Shown here: piece after piece, positions 1 through 9,006 of the stretch
How positions within the stretch are numbered: position 1 is the stretch's first letter
Layout: each line of letters starts with the position of its first letter
Source: Pacificispira spongiicola
GTDB lineage: Bacteria > Pseudomonadota > Alphaproteobacteria > UBA8366 > Aestuariispiraceae
Length of the DNA: 64,000 bases
Assembly (NCBI RefSeq): GCF_012926505.1
Contig: NZ_JABBNT010000004.1
Span: 186,001-250,000 of the forward strand
Direction: 5' to 3'
Position numbers and translations under genes: made by a program
The notes under the pieces: generated by a model
Told to the model about the DNA's origin: nothing
The model's database searches: none
The model's input: only the letters and a program-made list of their open reading frames with translations

Positions 1-2
1 TC

Positions 3-911
3 GGCTTCGGGTCCATTGGGGCCCGGCATGCCGATGTGCTAGGCGGTCTCGGTTTCAATGTTTCCGTGGTCAGCCGCCGTTCGATATCGGAGTATCCGCG
101 CTATTCGGATATCCGCAGCGCCATTGCCGATTATCCCGGTGCTTATATCGTCATCGCGACGGAAACGTCGGCTCATGGGGACGCGATCGCGGATCTTCAG
201 GGGGCGGGCCACACGGGACGCGTTATGATCGAAAAGCCATTGTTCGGGGCTTTGTCAGACCTGCGTGGGGACGTGTCCGACGATCTGCGCAAACGGATAG
301 CGGTCGGCTATAATCTGCGTTTTCATCCGCTGGTCGGGGCTTTGAAGGAACGATTGACCGGTCGCGCCGTGTTCCTCATCGAAGCGGCCGTTGGACAATA
401 CCTTCCCGATTGGCGTCCGCAACGCGACTATCGGTCCGGATATTCGGCACGTCGCGCTGGCGGCGGCGGGGTCTTGCGCGATTTGAGTCACGAGATCGAC
501 TATCTGCTGTGGCTGTTCGGCCCGTGGCGGCGCGTCGCCGCGCTGACGGGGACGACGGGTCAATTGGAAATCGATTCCGAGGATTATGCCTCAATTCTTG
601 TAAAAGGTCGCGATTTTCCGGCGGCGACATTGGCGCTGGACTACCTGGATCGCGCGGTGCGGCGTTACGTGACGGTCCAACATGATGGTGGGACGACATG
701 TCTGGACTTTGTCGCGGGGACGCTCACGGAAAACGGCGCCGTCGTGGCAGAGGCAAAGCCGGGCCGGAATGAAACCTATATCCGCCTCCATGAGGCGATG
801 CGGCGCGGCGAGGAATCGGCGTTGTGTTCCTTCGATGAAGGGATGGATGTCTTGCGTATTATCGAAGCGGTGGAACGTGCCGCATCCACGGAGAGTTGGG
901 CGACGGTATGA
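3..911 (+). CDS. Gfo/Idh/MocA family oxidoreductase (PtmF-like), 5' partial
   Basis: NAD(P)-dependent sugar oxidoreductase of the Gfo/Idh/MocA type, cut by the left edge of the window. The open frame extends from the GTG at 36 back to base 3 and reads a Rossmann glycine motif (GFGSIGARH), so the true start lies outside. The motif EKPL typical of the family follows near residue 76 of the GTG-started form. The stop overlaps the next start by 4 nt. With the following cytidylyltransferase and SDR genes it resembles the PtmF-PtmB-PtmA set of Campylobacter legionaminic-acid synthesis. The family is clear; the exact sugar substrate is inference. Confidence 0.85.
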   Translation, partial: GFGSIGARHADVLGGLGFNVSVVSRRSISEYPRYSDIRSAIADYPGAYIVIATETSAHGDAIADLQGAGHTGRVMIEKPLFGALSDLRGDVSDDLRKRIAVGYNLRFHPLVGALKERLTGRAVFLIEAAVGQYLPDWRPQRDYRSGYSARRAGGGGVLRDLSHEIDYLLWLFGPWRRVAALTGTTGQLEIDSEDYASILVKGRDFPAATLALDYLDRAVRRYVTVQHDGGTTCLDFVAGTLTENGAVVAEAKPGRNETYIRLHEAMRRGEESALCSFDEGMDVLRIIEAVERAASTESWATV

Positions 912-1609
912 AGCGGTTGTGTACGATTTGCGCCCGGGGAGGGTCGAAGGGCGTGCCCGGCAAGAATGTGCGGATGCTCCTGGGTAAACCGCTGATCGCG
1001 CATACTGTCGAACAGGCACGGGAAAGCGGGTTGTTCGACCATATAGCGGTCAGCAGCGATTCGGATGCGATCCTAAACGCGGCCCGCGATGCGGGTGCGG
1101 ACATACTGGTTCGGCGTCCGGACGAAATGGCTCTGGATACCTCCGCGAAGCTCCCGGCGATCCAGCATTGCGCGAAATCCGCGGAGGCGGAGACAGGGAT
1201 CGCCTACGACATTTTCTGTGACCTGGATGCCACCAGTCCGCTGCGCGATATCGCCGATATTCGTGGCGCGGTCGAGATGATGGAAGCCGGCGGTTGCGAT
1301 AACGTCATTACCGGTGCCCCGGCCCATCGCTCCCCCTATTTCAACTTGGTGGAGCGCGGATCCGACGGATTTGTCGGTGTCTGCAAGAAGCTGGACCGGG
1401 AATTGGTCCGCCGTCAGGACGCCCCGGCTTGCTTCGATTGCAACGCGTCGATCTATGTTTGGACGCGTCACAGCTTGTTTGAGGAGCCAAGCGTCCTGGG
1501 CGACCGAACCGCATTGTTCGAGATGCCGGAATCGCGATCGCGCGATATCGACAGCGAGTTGGACTTCGAAATCGTGGAATTTCTTATGCGCCGAAAGGAA
1601 CGGTCATGA
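908..1609 (+). CDS. acylneuraminate cytidylyltransferase family protein (CMP-nonulosonate synthetase)
   Basis: Predicted to activate a nonulosonic acid (sialic, legionaminic or pseudaminic type) with CTP to give the CMP-sugar used by glycosyltransferases. The N-terminus carries the nucleotide-binding signature (ICARGGSKGVPGKN, residues 7-20), and the DLDATSPLR segment matches the conserved metal/substrate region. About 233 aa, usual for NeuA/PseF/LegF. The ATG at 908 sits in an ATGA overlap with the preceding gene, which favours it over the in-frame TTG at 896. The neighbours favour a LegF/PtmB role, but PseF or NeuA specificity cannot be excluded. Confidence 0.85.
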   Translation: MKRLCTICARGGSKGVPGKNVRMLLGKPLIAHTVEQARESGLFDHIAVSSDSDAILNAARDAGADILVRRPDEMALDTSAKLPAIQHCAKSAEAETGIAYDIFCDLDATSPLRDIADIRGAVEMMEAGGCDNVITGAPAHRSPYFNLVERGSDGFVGVCKKLDRELVRRQDAPACFDCNASIYVWTRHSLFEEPSVLGDRTALFEMPESRSRDIDSELDFEIVEFLMRRKERS

Positions 1610-2430
1610 CCTTTTCCTATAAGGATCAGTTCGACCTAACGGGGAAGGTTGCGGTCGTCACCGGGGCGTGCGGCACTTTGGGGCCCGGCATGTGTGAAGG
1701 GCTGGCGGAACAAGGCGCCCATGTCGTGTTGAGCGATATCAAGGCAAAGGCGGCAACCGAATTGGCGGCGGCGCTGACCGACCGCTTCGGTGTGCAATGC
1801 ATCGGCGTGGAATGCGATGTAGCGGACGAAGCCTCGGTCGAGGCGATGACACGGGAGGCGGTCTCCGCATTCGGGCATGTCGATATCCTGCTGAACAATG
1901 CAGCGAACGCCACCCCCGATTTGGAAGCGTATTTCGCGCCGTTCGAAGCCTATTCGCTGGACGAATGGCGGCGAAACCTGACCGTCGATTTAGACGGAAT
2001 GTTCCTGGTTGCGAAGCATGTGGGGGCGGAGATTGCGAAGACCGGCCGCGGCGGATCGATCATTCAAACGGCCTCCATCTACGCCGCCTATGGGTCCGAC
2101 AACCGGATTTACGAAGGCGCGGAATACAAAGGCACCGCGATCAACAACCCCGCCGTCTATTCTTCCGGAAAGGCCGGGGTTCTGGGGCTGACGCGATGGC
2201 TTGCGACGCATTGGGCGAAAGACGGCGTGCGCGTCAACGCGCTGGTGCCGGGGGGTGTGCAAAGCGGTCAGAACGAGGAATTCGTGCGTCGATACGCGAA
2301 CCGGGTGCCGATGGCGCGCATGGGGCGTAAGGAGGAAGTCGTCGGTCCGATGCTGTGGCTGGCTTCCGATGCGTCGAGTTACGTGACCGGCCAGTTCATT
2401 TTCGTGGATGGTGGTCTCAGCGCATGGTGA
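1606..2430 (+). CDS. SDR family oxidoreductase (PtmA-like)
   Basis: Classical short-chain dehydrogenase of 274 aa. The cofactor site reads VTGACGTLGPG near residue 20. The LLNNAAN motif follows at about residue 97, and the catalytic Tyr-x-x-x-Lys appears as YSSGK near residue 185. The C-terminus carries the usual YVTGQ and VDGG segments. ATGA overlap with the cytidylyltransferase indicates translational coupling. PtmA, an SDR of the legionaminic-acid pathway, sits in the same context in Campylobacter; assigning that role here is inference from gene order. Confidence 0.82.
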   Translation: MTFSYKDQFDLTGKVAVVTGACGTLGPGMCEGLAEQGAHVVLSDIKAKAATELAAALTDRFGVQCIGVECDVADEASVEAMTREAVSAFGHVDILLNNAANATPDLEAYFAPFEAYSLDEWRRNLTVDLDGMFLVAKHVGAEIAKTGRGGSIIQTASIYAAYGSDNRIYEGAEYKGTAINNPAVYSSGKAGVLGLTRWLATHWAKDGVRVNALVPGGVQSGQNEEFVRRYANRVPMARMGRKEEVVGPMLWLASDASSYVTGQFIFVDGGLSAW

Positions 2431-4043
2431 AGGCCGCGGCCCAAAAACTTGATACCGACCGCGCCGTATTCTGGTATTTGGCGGAAGACGCCTCCGGCGA
2501 ACCCGGATGGCGCGACCGGCTCAGTTGGCCCGTGACGCCGACCCGGTTGCGGGAATTGGGCGAAGAAGCGTGTTTGCGGGTCCTCGACCTCGTTCGCGCG
2601 GAATCGGATCCGTTGCACCGCCAAATTCTCTCGGTCGGCTCGGGTCAGTTGATCAACGGGTTCATGGTGCTGACGGAATTGGCCTATGTCGCGTCGGCGG
2701 CGCGGTCGACCGGGGCGTCCGTGCGCACGCCACCGCCGGAATATGATGCGTTCTTCACCACCGGCGACGTCGCGTCGGTTACGGCGGATGCTTACCGTAA
2801 CAAGGGCGTTCAGGATGTTGCCGCGTCCAACTGGCCGTGGTTACGGTCCGTCGCCCGAACGCGCAGTTGGTCGGGGGCGGCGGGACTGCCTGCCGCCTTG
2901 CTTGGCGGGGACGGCATCGTGCTCAGCCACAATCGTATGGTTATCGACCATCTGCGCCGGAACGGTGTGAAAGCCCGTTTCCAGAACGCGGCGAATATCG
3001 TTGTCACGTGCCGCCGGGCCGGTGCCGGAGAACCGTGCCGGGACACGATACCCGTGTTGACGCAGGCGGTCGCGGCGCTGTGCGACCTGTGCACGGAATT
3101 GGACGACGCCACGCGCGTCCGGCTGGGAGAAATCCTGTTGGCACGTTTGCGGCAAAGTTTCGAAACAATTGCATCGGACGTGGCCGCCGTCCGGGCGCGG
3201 ACATCCCTGCCTAAGACTGTTTGGTCGGGAACGAACGGGTCGTATGCAACGCGCCTGATCGCTTCCGAGGTCCGTCGTCGTGGGGGGCGGGTCTATGTCT
3301 TCGATCATGGCGGTGTGACCGGCATATCCCAGATACTGCCCTTGACCGCGATCGTCGAAGGGATGTTTGCCACTACCTTCCATGTCGGTACGGATGCCTG
3401 GTGCGATCTGTTGCGTCGATCCGGTTTCGAAGCGCTTGTCGCGGGCATCAACGACGGGTTGGAGATTCGCGCCGGGGCAGGGGAGCCGACATTCCGACAG
3501 GCTTGTCTCGACCTGCCGCCGCCGCGAAAAGGCGCGCGCCGCCGGGCGATTTATGTCAGCCATCCCTATTATGGGCATCGGCAATTCGCCATCGCCGGCA
3601 TGCGCGATCCGATCTATATGGACTTTCAGATCGATTTGATCGAACGGTTGAAGGCTCACGATATCGATCTGATGTTGAAACCGCATCCAGAAGGCCATTT
3701 CGGGGACGATACCTACCCGTTGCAACATATGGCTGAAACCAGCTTCCGGCGGTTCGAAACGCATCTGCGCGATGCGGATGTCTTCATTTTCGACGCCCCG
3801 ACATCGACGACGTTTTGCGAGGCGCTTTGTACGAACCGTCCCGTAATTTTGATCGACCGCACGCAATATCCGACCAATCCGGTACTCGATGAACAGGTCG
3901 CGGCCCGCTGCCTCGTGGTCCGAACCGACTATGACGGCAATAACCGTCTCCGCGTCGATGCGCAGGGTCTTGATCGGACCATCGCGGCGCTGCCCGACGC
4001 TGCCGATCCGTCGTTCTTCCGAAATCTTTTGGTTGGGCACTAG
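2424..4043 (+). CDS. putative surface-carbohydrate transferase (GT-B-like)
   Basis: About 539 aa, probably a transferase of surface-polysaccharide synthesis. The C-terminal half has features of GT-B/CDP-glycerol-transferase-like proteins: a FDHGG segment after an SGTNGSY stretch, then HPYYGHR, a KPHPEGHF motif and a late DAPTSTTFCEA segment that resembles a donor-binding site. No membrane segment is evident. The ATG at 2424 overlaps the previous stop by 7 nt and is preferred over the upstream in-frame codon at 2355. It may belong to the LIC12162 transferase family. Acceptor and donor are unknown. Confidence 0.6.
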   Translation: MVKAAAQKLDTDRAVFWYLAEDASGEPGWRDRLSWPVTPTRLRELGEEACLRVLDLVRAESDPLHRQILSVGSGQLINGFMVLTELAYVASAARSTGASVRTPPPEYDAFFTTGDVASVTADAYRNKGVQDVAASNWPWLRSVARTRSWSGAAGLPAALLGGDGIVLSHNRMVIDHLRRNGVKARFQNAANIVVTCRRAGAGEPCRDTIPVLTQAVAALCDLCTELDDATRVRLGEILLARLRQSFETIASDVAAVRARTSLPKTVWSGTNGSYATRLIASEVRRRGGRVYVFDHGGVTGISQILPLTAIVEGMFATTFHVGTDAWCDLLRRSGFEALVAGINDGLEIRAGAGEPTFRQACLDLPPPRKGARRRAIYVSHPYYGHRQFAIAGMRDPIYMDFQIDLIERLKAHDIDLMLKPHPEGHFGDDTYPLQHMAETSFRRFETHLRDADVFIFDAPTSTTFCEALCTNRPVILIDRTQYPTNPVLDEQVAARCLVVRTDYDGNNRLRVDAQGLDRTIAALPDAADPSFFRNLLVGH

Positions 4044-4052
4044 CGGCAAACC

Positions 4053-5009
4053 ATGCAGACAGTCATTCACATCGGCTTTCCCAAAACGGCGACGAGCACG
4101 CTGCAGGAAGTATTCTTCCCGCATGTACCGGAAATCGGGTATCTCGCCGATCATGGGACCGCGGCCGGCAGCCTGGAGGACAATGCCCGGATTGCCGGTT
4201 TCGATGTGTTGCGGAAAGACGGCATCGATTTCGACCCGTCGGCCGTGTCCGCGGCATATGCGGCCTACCTCGATAAACTCGCCGCGGCGGGAAAACGGGT
4301 GGCGTTGTTGTCGCAGGAACGGTTCGCGGCGCCGGGGGCGGTGAACTGGCCGGGCGACCGTGCCGTGATCGCGGGACGCCTCCATGATCTGTTTCCCAAT
4401 GCGAAGATTTTCATTTCGATCCGAAATCAACGGTCGATGTTGCATTCCCAATATGTGAACCGAAACGCAAAGGGGATGATGTATCGAGAGTTGGAGGATT
4501 GGCTGCACAGCATGTTCGAGGACCCGCAGATCGGATATGCGTCGGAATTCCGCTATGACGGACTGATTGCCGCGTACCGCGCTTTGTTCGGCGCGGAAAA
4601 CGTCCATGTCGCGTTGTTTGAGGAATTCGTGCAAGAGCGATCGGCCTACCTGGACGCCTTGTCCCGTTTCCTGGGGATCCCCGAAGAACGGTTTCGGGCT
4701 CTTAATACAGAAAATAAGGATTCAAATCCGTCGAAGAGCGCACGAAGCTTACACTATGCGAAGTTCCGCAATCGTTTTTTCCCGGCGGTTGCGTTATCGT
4801 CGGTCGTGCCGGGACCTGTGGCGGACGCAGTTCGCAGGTTTATACAAGGCGGCGCCCGCGCGAAGGTTGAGTTCCCCGACGTCTGGCAGCAAAAAATCGC
4901 GGAATACTATGCGCCCGGCAATACCCGGTTGGCGTCCATGATCGGGGAAGATCGATTGCGGCGATATGGCTATCCGATGCAGAACGACGGAGAGGCTGCC
5001 GTGAAATGA
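4053..5009 (+). CDS. sulfotransferase family protein
   Basis: Predicted PAPS-dependent sulfotransferase of 318 aa, likely decorating a glycan made by this locus. The 5'-phosphosulfate loop is at the N-terminus (HIGFPKTATSTLQ, residues 6-18), and the 3'-phosphate-binding strand is recognisable as the segment FISIRNQRSMLHSQY near residue 130. It starts 9 nt after the preceding stop and its own stop overlaps the next start by 4 nt, so it is part of the same transcript. Whether the acceptor is a sugar or a protein cannot be told. Confidence 0.8.
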   Translation: MQTVIHIGFPKTATSTLQEVFFPHVPEIGYLADHGTAAGSLEDNARIAGFDVLRKDGIDFDPSAVSAAYAAYLDKLAAAGKRVALLSQERFAAPGAVNWPGDRAVIAGRLHDLFPNAKIFISIRNQRSMLHSQYVNRNAKGMMYRELEDWLHSMFEDPQIGYASEFRYDGLIAAYRALFGAENVHVALFEEFVQERSAYLDALSRFLGIPEERFRALNTENKDSNPSKSARSLHYAKFRNRFFPAVALSSVVPGPVADAVRRFIQGGARAKVEFPDVWQQKIAEYYAPGNTRLASMIGEDRLRRYGYPMQNDGEAAVK

Positions 5010-6667
5010 CGACAGGCGTCGGCACGTTTGATCGTCCGGGAAGTGGCTGGCGTTCCGTTTCAGTGGGTGCCGGAACGGTTTGGTATTGTGGCGCGATACA
5101 CCAAGATCGCGTGCGCGCCGTATTCGGCGCCCTTATGGACGGGGCTAGTTCGGCAAGCTTTGCCGCATCGGTTGCAAAACTGTCGGGCAGCTTCGCCATT
5201 GTCGCGCTGTTTCCTGGCTGGTGCGGGGCGGCAGTCGATCGGGTTCGCGCAATCCCGCTCGTCTGGCGTATTGTCAAGGCCGGACAAATGCATTTCGCAC
5301 AGGAAGGCCGCGACCTTACCCTGCCGTCGGATCGACCGACGGGGATTGATCGCAACCAGGCCCTGGCGGTCGCGCTGTCCGGTTACACGGTGGGGGCCGC
5401 GACCCTATACGAAGAAATCGGTGTGTTGACGCCCGGAAACACCGTCTTCCGCGATGGCAACGCGCCGCCGGTCGTGACCTCGTATCATCGGTTTCAACCC
5501 TGGCTCGCGGATCAGGCGCCGGGCGACGACGATGCGGAACGAAAGCGTCTGTGCGATCTGACGTTGGAAATTCTTCAAGATCTGATCGACGACGCGGATG
5601 GCCGTACGATTTCCGTTCCGCTCAGCGCCGGGTTGGATTCTCGGCTCATCGCTGCCGGTCTACGGCATCTGGGATATGAAAACGTCGTCTGCTTCGCCTA
5701 TGGCTTGAAAGGCAACCACGAAGCCGAAACCAGTAAGGCGATCGCGGCGAGGCTCGGTTATCCATGGCGCTTCGTACCGTATAGCAACCGGTCCATGGCC
5801 CGCGTCTATGCGTCGGAGTCCTACCAAGCGTACCGCCATTATGCCGACAGCCTGACCGGCGTGCATTTTCCGCAGGATTTCGCCGCGCTCGTGCCGTTAC
5901 TGGAAGATGGATATCTGCCACGAGATTGTATCCTCGTGAATGGGCAGTCCGGCGACTTTATCACCGGCAACCACGTTCCGGCGGCGCTGGCTGGTCCGGC
6001 CGACACATCGGATAGGGATGCGCGTATCGACCGTGTGATCGACGCACTGATCGCGAAGCACTACAAGCAATGGCGTTTCCTGATGCGCGGCGATTTATTG
6101 GCGACCGTGCGCGCGCTCATAAAGGCGGAAATTCTGCATCTGACGGAAGGCCGTCTGCCGGACGATTCCAGCGCCGATTACGGCATTTACGAAGCCTGCG
6201 AATTCGTTGACCGTCAGTCGAAATACGTCGTCAACGGCCAGCGTATTTACGAATTTCTGGGAATGGATTGGCGGCTGCCGTTATGGGACGATCGCTATCT
6301 GGATTATTGGGCCCAGCGACCGGCGGCGCAAAAGCTCGGTCAACGGCTGTATCGCGAGATGCTGATCGCCGAAAACTGGGGCGGTGTCTGGACCGATATT
6401 CCGGTGAACAAGAAGCGAATACGCCCGCGATGGATCATACCTTTCCGGCTTGCCTGTAAGGTCGCCCACGCGCCGCTGGGGGCGGCGAGGTGGCACCGGT
6501 TTGAACGGCGGGTCTTCGAATATGCCATGACATCTTTGTGTTCCTATGCCGTGCGGGGCTGGTCCGATATCGCATTCGACAGTCGCGGTCCCTGGACGGC
6601 AATCAGTCCACATATTGAGGACTATTTGGCCGATCACGGTGTCTCGCTGGAAAGTCTTTCGCGATGA
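5006..6667 (+). CDS. asparagine-synthase-related protein with degenerate glutaminase domain
   Basis: 553 aa. The middle of the protein carries the ATP-pyrophosphatase signature (SVPLSAGLDSRL, about residues 203-214) of asparagine synthase-type adenylating enzymes, followed by a FAYGLKGNHE segment. The N-terminal about 100 residues resemble the glutaminase fold in spacing (VAKLSGSFAIV), but the protein begins Met-Thr-Thr-Gly, so the Cys2 nucleophile needed to release ammonia from glutamine is absent. It probably forms an amide on a sugar or amino-acid substrate using free ammonia or another amine. It sits in a surface-glycan operon with ATGA overlaps on both sides. Confidence 0.75.
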   Translation: MTTGVGTFDRPGSGWRSVSVGAGTVWYCGAIHQDRVRAVFGALMDGASSASFAASVAKLSGSFAIVALFPGWCGAAVDRVRAIPLVWRIVKAGQMHFAQEGRDLTLPSDRPTGIDRNQALAVALSGYTVGAATLYEEIGVLTPGNTVFRDGNAPPVVTSYHRFQPWLADQAPGDDDAERKRLCDLTLEILQDLIDDADGRTISVPLSAGLDSRLIAAGLRHLGYENVVCFAYGLKGNHEAETSKAIAARLGYPWRFVPYSNRSMARVYASESYQAYRHYADSLTGVHFPQDFAALVPLLEDGYLPRDCILVNGQSGDFITGNHVPAALAGPADTSDRDARIDRVIDALIAKHYKQWRFLMRGDLLATVRALIKAEILHLTEGRLPDDSSADYGIYEACEFVDRQSKYVVNGQRIYEFLGMDWRLPLWDDRYLDYWAQRPAAQKLGQRLYREMLIAENWGGVWTDIPVNKKRIRPRWIIPFRLACKVAHAPLGAARWHRFERRVFEYAMTSLCSYAVRGWSDIAFDSRGPWTAISPHIEDYLADHGVSLESLSR

Positions 6668-7437
6668 CAGGGAACGCGCCGGATTTTACGCAGCCGGATT
6701 TTACCCGGGCGGCCTATCGCGATTTGTTAAGCGCGCTACTGGCGCGCGGATATCGCGGGACGTCCTTTAGCGGCGTCGTGCCGTCCCGGTCGGATTTGCT
6801 GCTGCGGCACGACATCGATCTTTGGCCGGAAATCGCCCTGGAACTGGCGCGAATCGAGTCCGATCTCGGTCTCTCGGCGGAATACTTCTTTTTGATGAAC
6901 AGTCCGCTATACGATCCGCAAGCGTCGGCGATTCGACAGGTGATGGTCGAACTGCGCGCGATGGGGCACGGCGTCGGCCTGCATTTCGATGCGGCGCTTT
7001 ACGACGACGATCCTGATGTCCTGGATCGTGAGGCCGCGCGGGAATGCCGGGACCTTGAAGCGTATAGCGAAGGGCCGGTCACGCTTGTCAGTTTTCATCG
7101 CCCGGCGCCGTCACTGCTGGGCCGACCGGAACCGATCGCCGGGCGGGCGCACAGCTATCAACCGCTGTATTTTTCCGACATCGGATATTGCAGCGACTCC
7201 CGCGGTGCCTGGCGACACGGTCACCCGTTGGATCATCCCGCTGTGGCGAAGGGACGCGCCATACAGCTCTTGACGCACCCGGTTTGGTGGGCGACCGACT
7301 GCGGCGGAGATCGCGATGCCGCGCTTGCCGCCTTTGTGGCCGCGCGCGGCGAATGGGTTAAGCCCGCCATTGCCGAAACGGTTACGGGCTATTCCGCCGA
7401 AATCGGCCGTATTATTGAAATCGAAGGTGAAAAATGA
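6664..7437 (+). CDS. polysaccharide deacetylase-like protein
   Basis: 257 aa protein of the carbohydrate esterase 4/NodB-like kind found in glycan clusters. The metal-binding region reads LLRHDIDLWPE near residue 47, with Asp and neighbouring His in the expected order. A second conserved segment (GVGLHFDAA) follows about residue 108, and a late SFHRPAPS stretch could supply a further ligand. No signal peptide is seen, so it probably acts in the cytoplasm on a precursor or nucleotide sugar. ATGA overlaps link it to both neighbours. Substrate unknown. Confidence 0.65.
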   Translation: MTGNAPDFTQPDFTRAAYRDLLSALLARGYRGTSFSGVVPSRSDLLLRHDIDLWPEIALELARIESDLGLSAEYFFLMNSPLYDPQASAIRQVMVELRAMGHGVGLHFDAALYDDDPDVLDREAARECRDLEAYSEGPVTLVSFHRPAPSLLGRPEPIAGRAHSYQPLYFSDIGYCSDSRGAWRHGHPLDHPAVAKGRAIQLLTHPVWWATDCGGDRDAALAAFVAARGEWVKPAIAETVTGYSAEIGRIIEIEGEK

Positions 7438-8423
7438 CCGTCAGAAGCGCCGTTGTTGGTACGGGATACTGGGGTAAAAACCTGTTGAGGAACTTGAACG
7501 GGTTGGGCGCGCTGTATGCGTTCTGCGATGCGGATAGCAAGGCATTGGCGACCTTCGCGGCGGAATATCCCGATGCGACGCCGTATCAAGACTATGAAGC
7601 GATGATTGCCGATCCCAAAATCGATGCCGTCGTTATCGCAACGCCTGCCGCGACCCATGGGGTGCTGGCGGAAAAGGCGCTGAACGCCGGAAAGCACGTC
7701 TTCGTCGAAAAACCTCTCTGCCTCGACGTCGATGAAGCGCGCCGCTTGGACGCCCTTGCCGGGGAACGCGAGTTGATCCTGATGGTCGGGCATCTGCTTT
7801 TGTATCACCCGGCCTTTGTCGCCCTGAAGGCTGCGGTCGGATCCGGCTTGCTGGGCGACTTGCGTTACATCCATTCGACCCGGGCGAGTCTGGGTAAGAT
7901 TCGGATGGAAGAAAACGCGCTCTGGTCCTTCGCGCCGCACGATATTTCTATGATCCTGTCCCTGGCCGGACGTCTGCCGAAACGTGTGACCTGCAACGGC
8001 GAAGCCTGGTTGAACAAGGAAGTCGCGGATTTGACGCTCAGTCATCTGGATTTCGGTTCGGGGTTGCAGGCGCATATCTTTGTGTCCTGGCTGCATCCCT
8101 ATAAGGATCACCGCCTTGTCGTAATCGGCGAAAGGGGGATGATCGTGTTCAACGATACCGTGCCGGGAGAGGAGAAGTTGATGCATTACCCCCATTCGGT
8201 TGGATGGGACGGAAATTTGCCCGTGCTCGACAAGGCGGAGGCCGTCCCTCTGCCTTATGGTACGGAAGAACCCCTTAAGTCCGAATGTGCGCATTTCCTG
8301 GATTGCGTCGGTACCGGGGTGACCCCGCGGTCGGACGCGAAGGAAGGCACGGCAGTGCTGTCCGTTCTGGATTGGTGCCAGCAGGCGTTGACGGCGAAAC
8401 AGCCGGTCGTCCTTGAAGATTGA
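7434..8423 (+). CDS. Gfo/Idh/MocA oxidoreductase, WbpB/WlbA type
   Basis: 329 aa NAD-dependent oxidase with the Rossmann motif GTGYWGKN at residues 8-15 and EKPL near residue 94. It is followed directly by an acyltransferase and a PLP aminotransferase, the order known from wbpB-wbpD-wbpE. On that basis it is predicted to oxidise C3 of UDP-GlcNAc-uronate in synthesis of UDP-2,3-diacetamido-2,3-dideoxy-glucuronate. The required UDP-GlcNAc 6-dehydrogenase (WbpA) is not in the window. The family is certain; the substrate follows from the cassette. Confidence 0.82.
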   Translation: MTVRSAVVGTGYWGKNLLRNLNGLGALYAFCDADSKALATFAAEYPDATPYQDYEAMIADPKIDAVVIATPAATHGVLAEKALNAGKHVFVEKPLCLDVDEARRLDALAGERELILMVGHLLLYHPAFVALKAAVGSGLLGDLRYIHSTRASLGKIRMEENALWSFAPHDISMILSLAGRLPKRVTCNGEAWLNKEVADLTLSHLDFGSGLQAHIFVSWLHPYKDHRLVVIGERGMIVFNDTVPGEEKLMHYPHSVGWDGNLPVLDKAEAVPLPYGTEEPLKSECAHFLDCVGTGVTPRSDAKEGTAVLSVLDWCQQALTAKQPVVLED

Positions 8424-8433
8424 GATACCGTAG

Positions 8434-9006
8434 ATGAGCCAAACCTATATTCACCCGACCGCCCTCGTCGACGAGGGTGTCGAGATCGGGGAAGGATCGA
8501 AAATATGGCATTTCGTCCATGTCCTGGCCGGAACGAAGGTCGGTCGTGGCGTGGTGATGGGCCAGAATGTCATGGCGGGGCCGTCGGTGACGATCGGCGA
8601 TCGCTGCAAGATCCAGAACAACGTGTCGCTCTATAAAGGGGTGACGTTGGAAGACGATGTGTTTTGCGGGCCGTCCTGTGTATTCACCAATGTGTTGACC
8701 CCGCGCGCCTTCGTCGAGCGGAAGGATGAATTCGCGGACACCTTGGTCAAGAAAGGCGCCACGATCGGGGCCAACGCGACCGTCGTTTGCGGAAACACGA
8801 TCGGTGCTTATGCGATGATCGGCGCGGGCGCCGTCGTCACCAAAGACGTTCCCGATCATGCGCTGGTGGTCGGAAATCCGTCGCGCCGGATTGGCTGGGT
8901 CAGCCGTTCCGGCGACCGGCTTGGCGACGATCTGGTGTGCCCGCGAACCGGCGAAACCTATACCGAAACAGCAACCGGACTGGTGTTGAACGAAAATGGC
9001 AATTGA
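8434..9006 (+). CDS. hexapeptide-repeat N-acetyltransferase, WbpD/WlbB type
   Basis: 190 aa left-handed beta-helix acyltransferase. Hexapeptide repeats are visible through residues 10-150 (HPTALVDEGVEIGEGSKIW, KVGRGVVMGQNV, TIGANATVVCG, TIGAYAMIGAG), ending with the VVGNPSRRIG cap typical of the family. Predicted to N-acetylate the 3-amino group of UDP-GlcNAc3N-uronate using acetyl-CoA. It lies 10 nt after the oxidoreductase and overlaps the aminotransferase start by 11 nt, consistent with one pathway cassette. Confidence 0.85.
   Translation: MSQTYIHPTALVDEGVEIGEGSKIWHFVHVLAGTKVGRGVVMGQNVMAGPSVTIGDRCKIQNNVSLYKGVTLEDDVFCGPSCVFTNVLTPRAFVERKDEFADTLVKKGATIGANATVVCGNTIGAYAMIGAGAVVTKDVPDHALVVGNPSRRIGWVSRSGDRLGDDLVCPRTGETYTETATGLVLNENGN

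Noticed and set aside
2841-4634. Open frame of 597 codons on the minus strand
   Set aside because: Antisense to the transferase and sulfotransferase genes; no domain features and no ribosome site.
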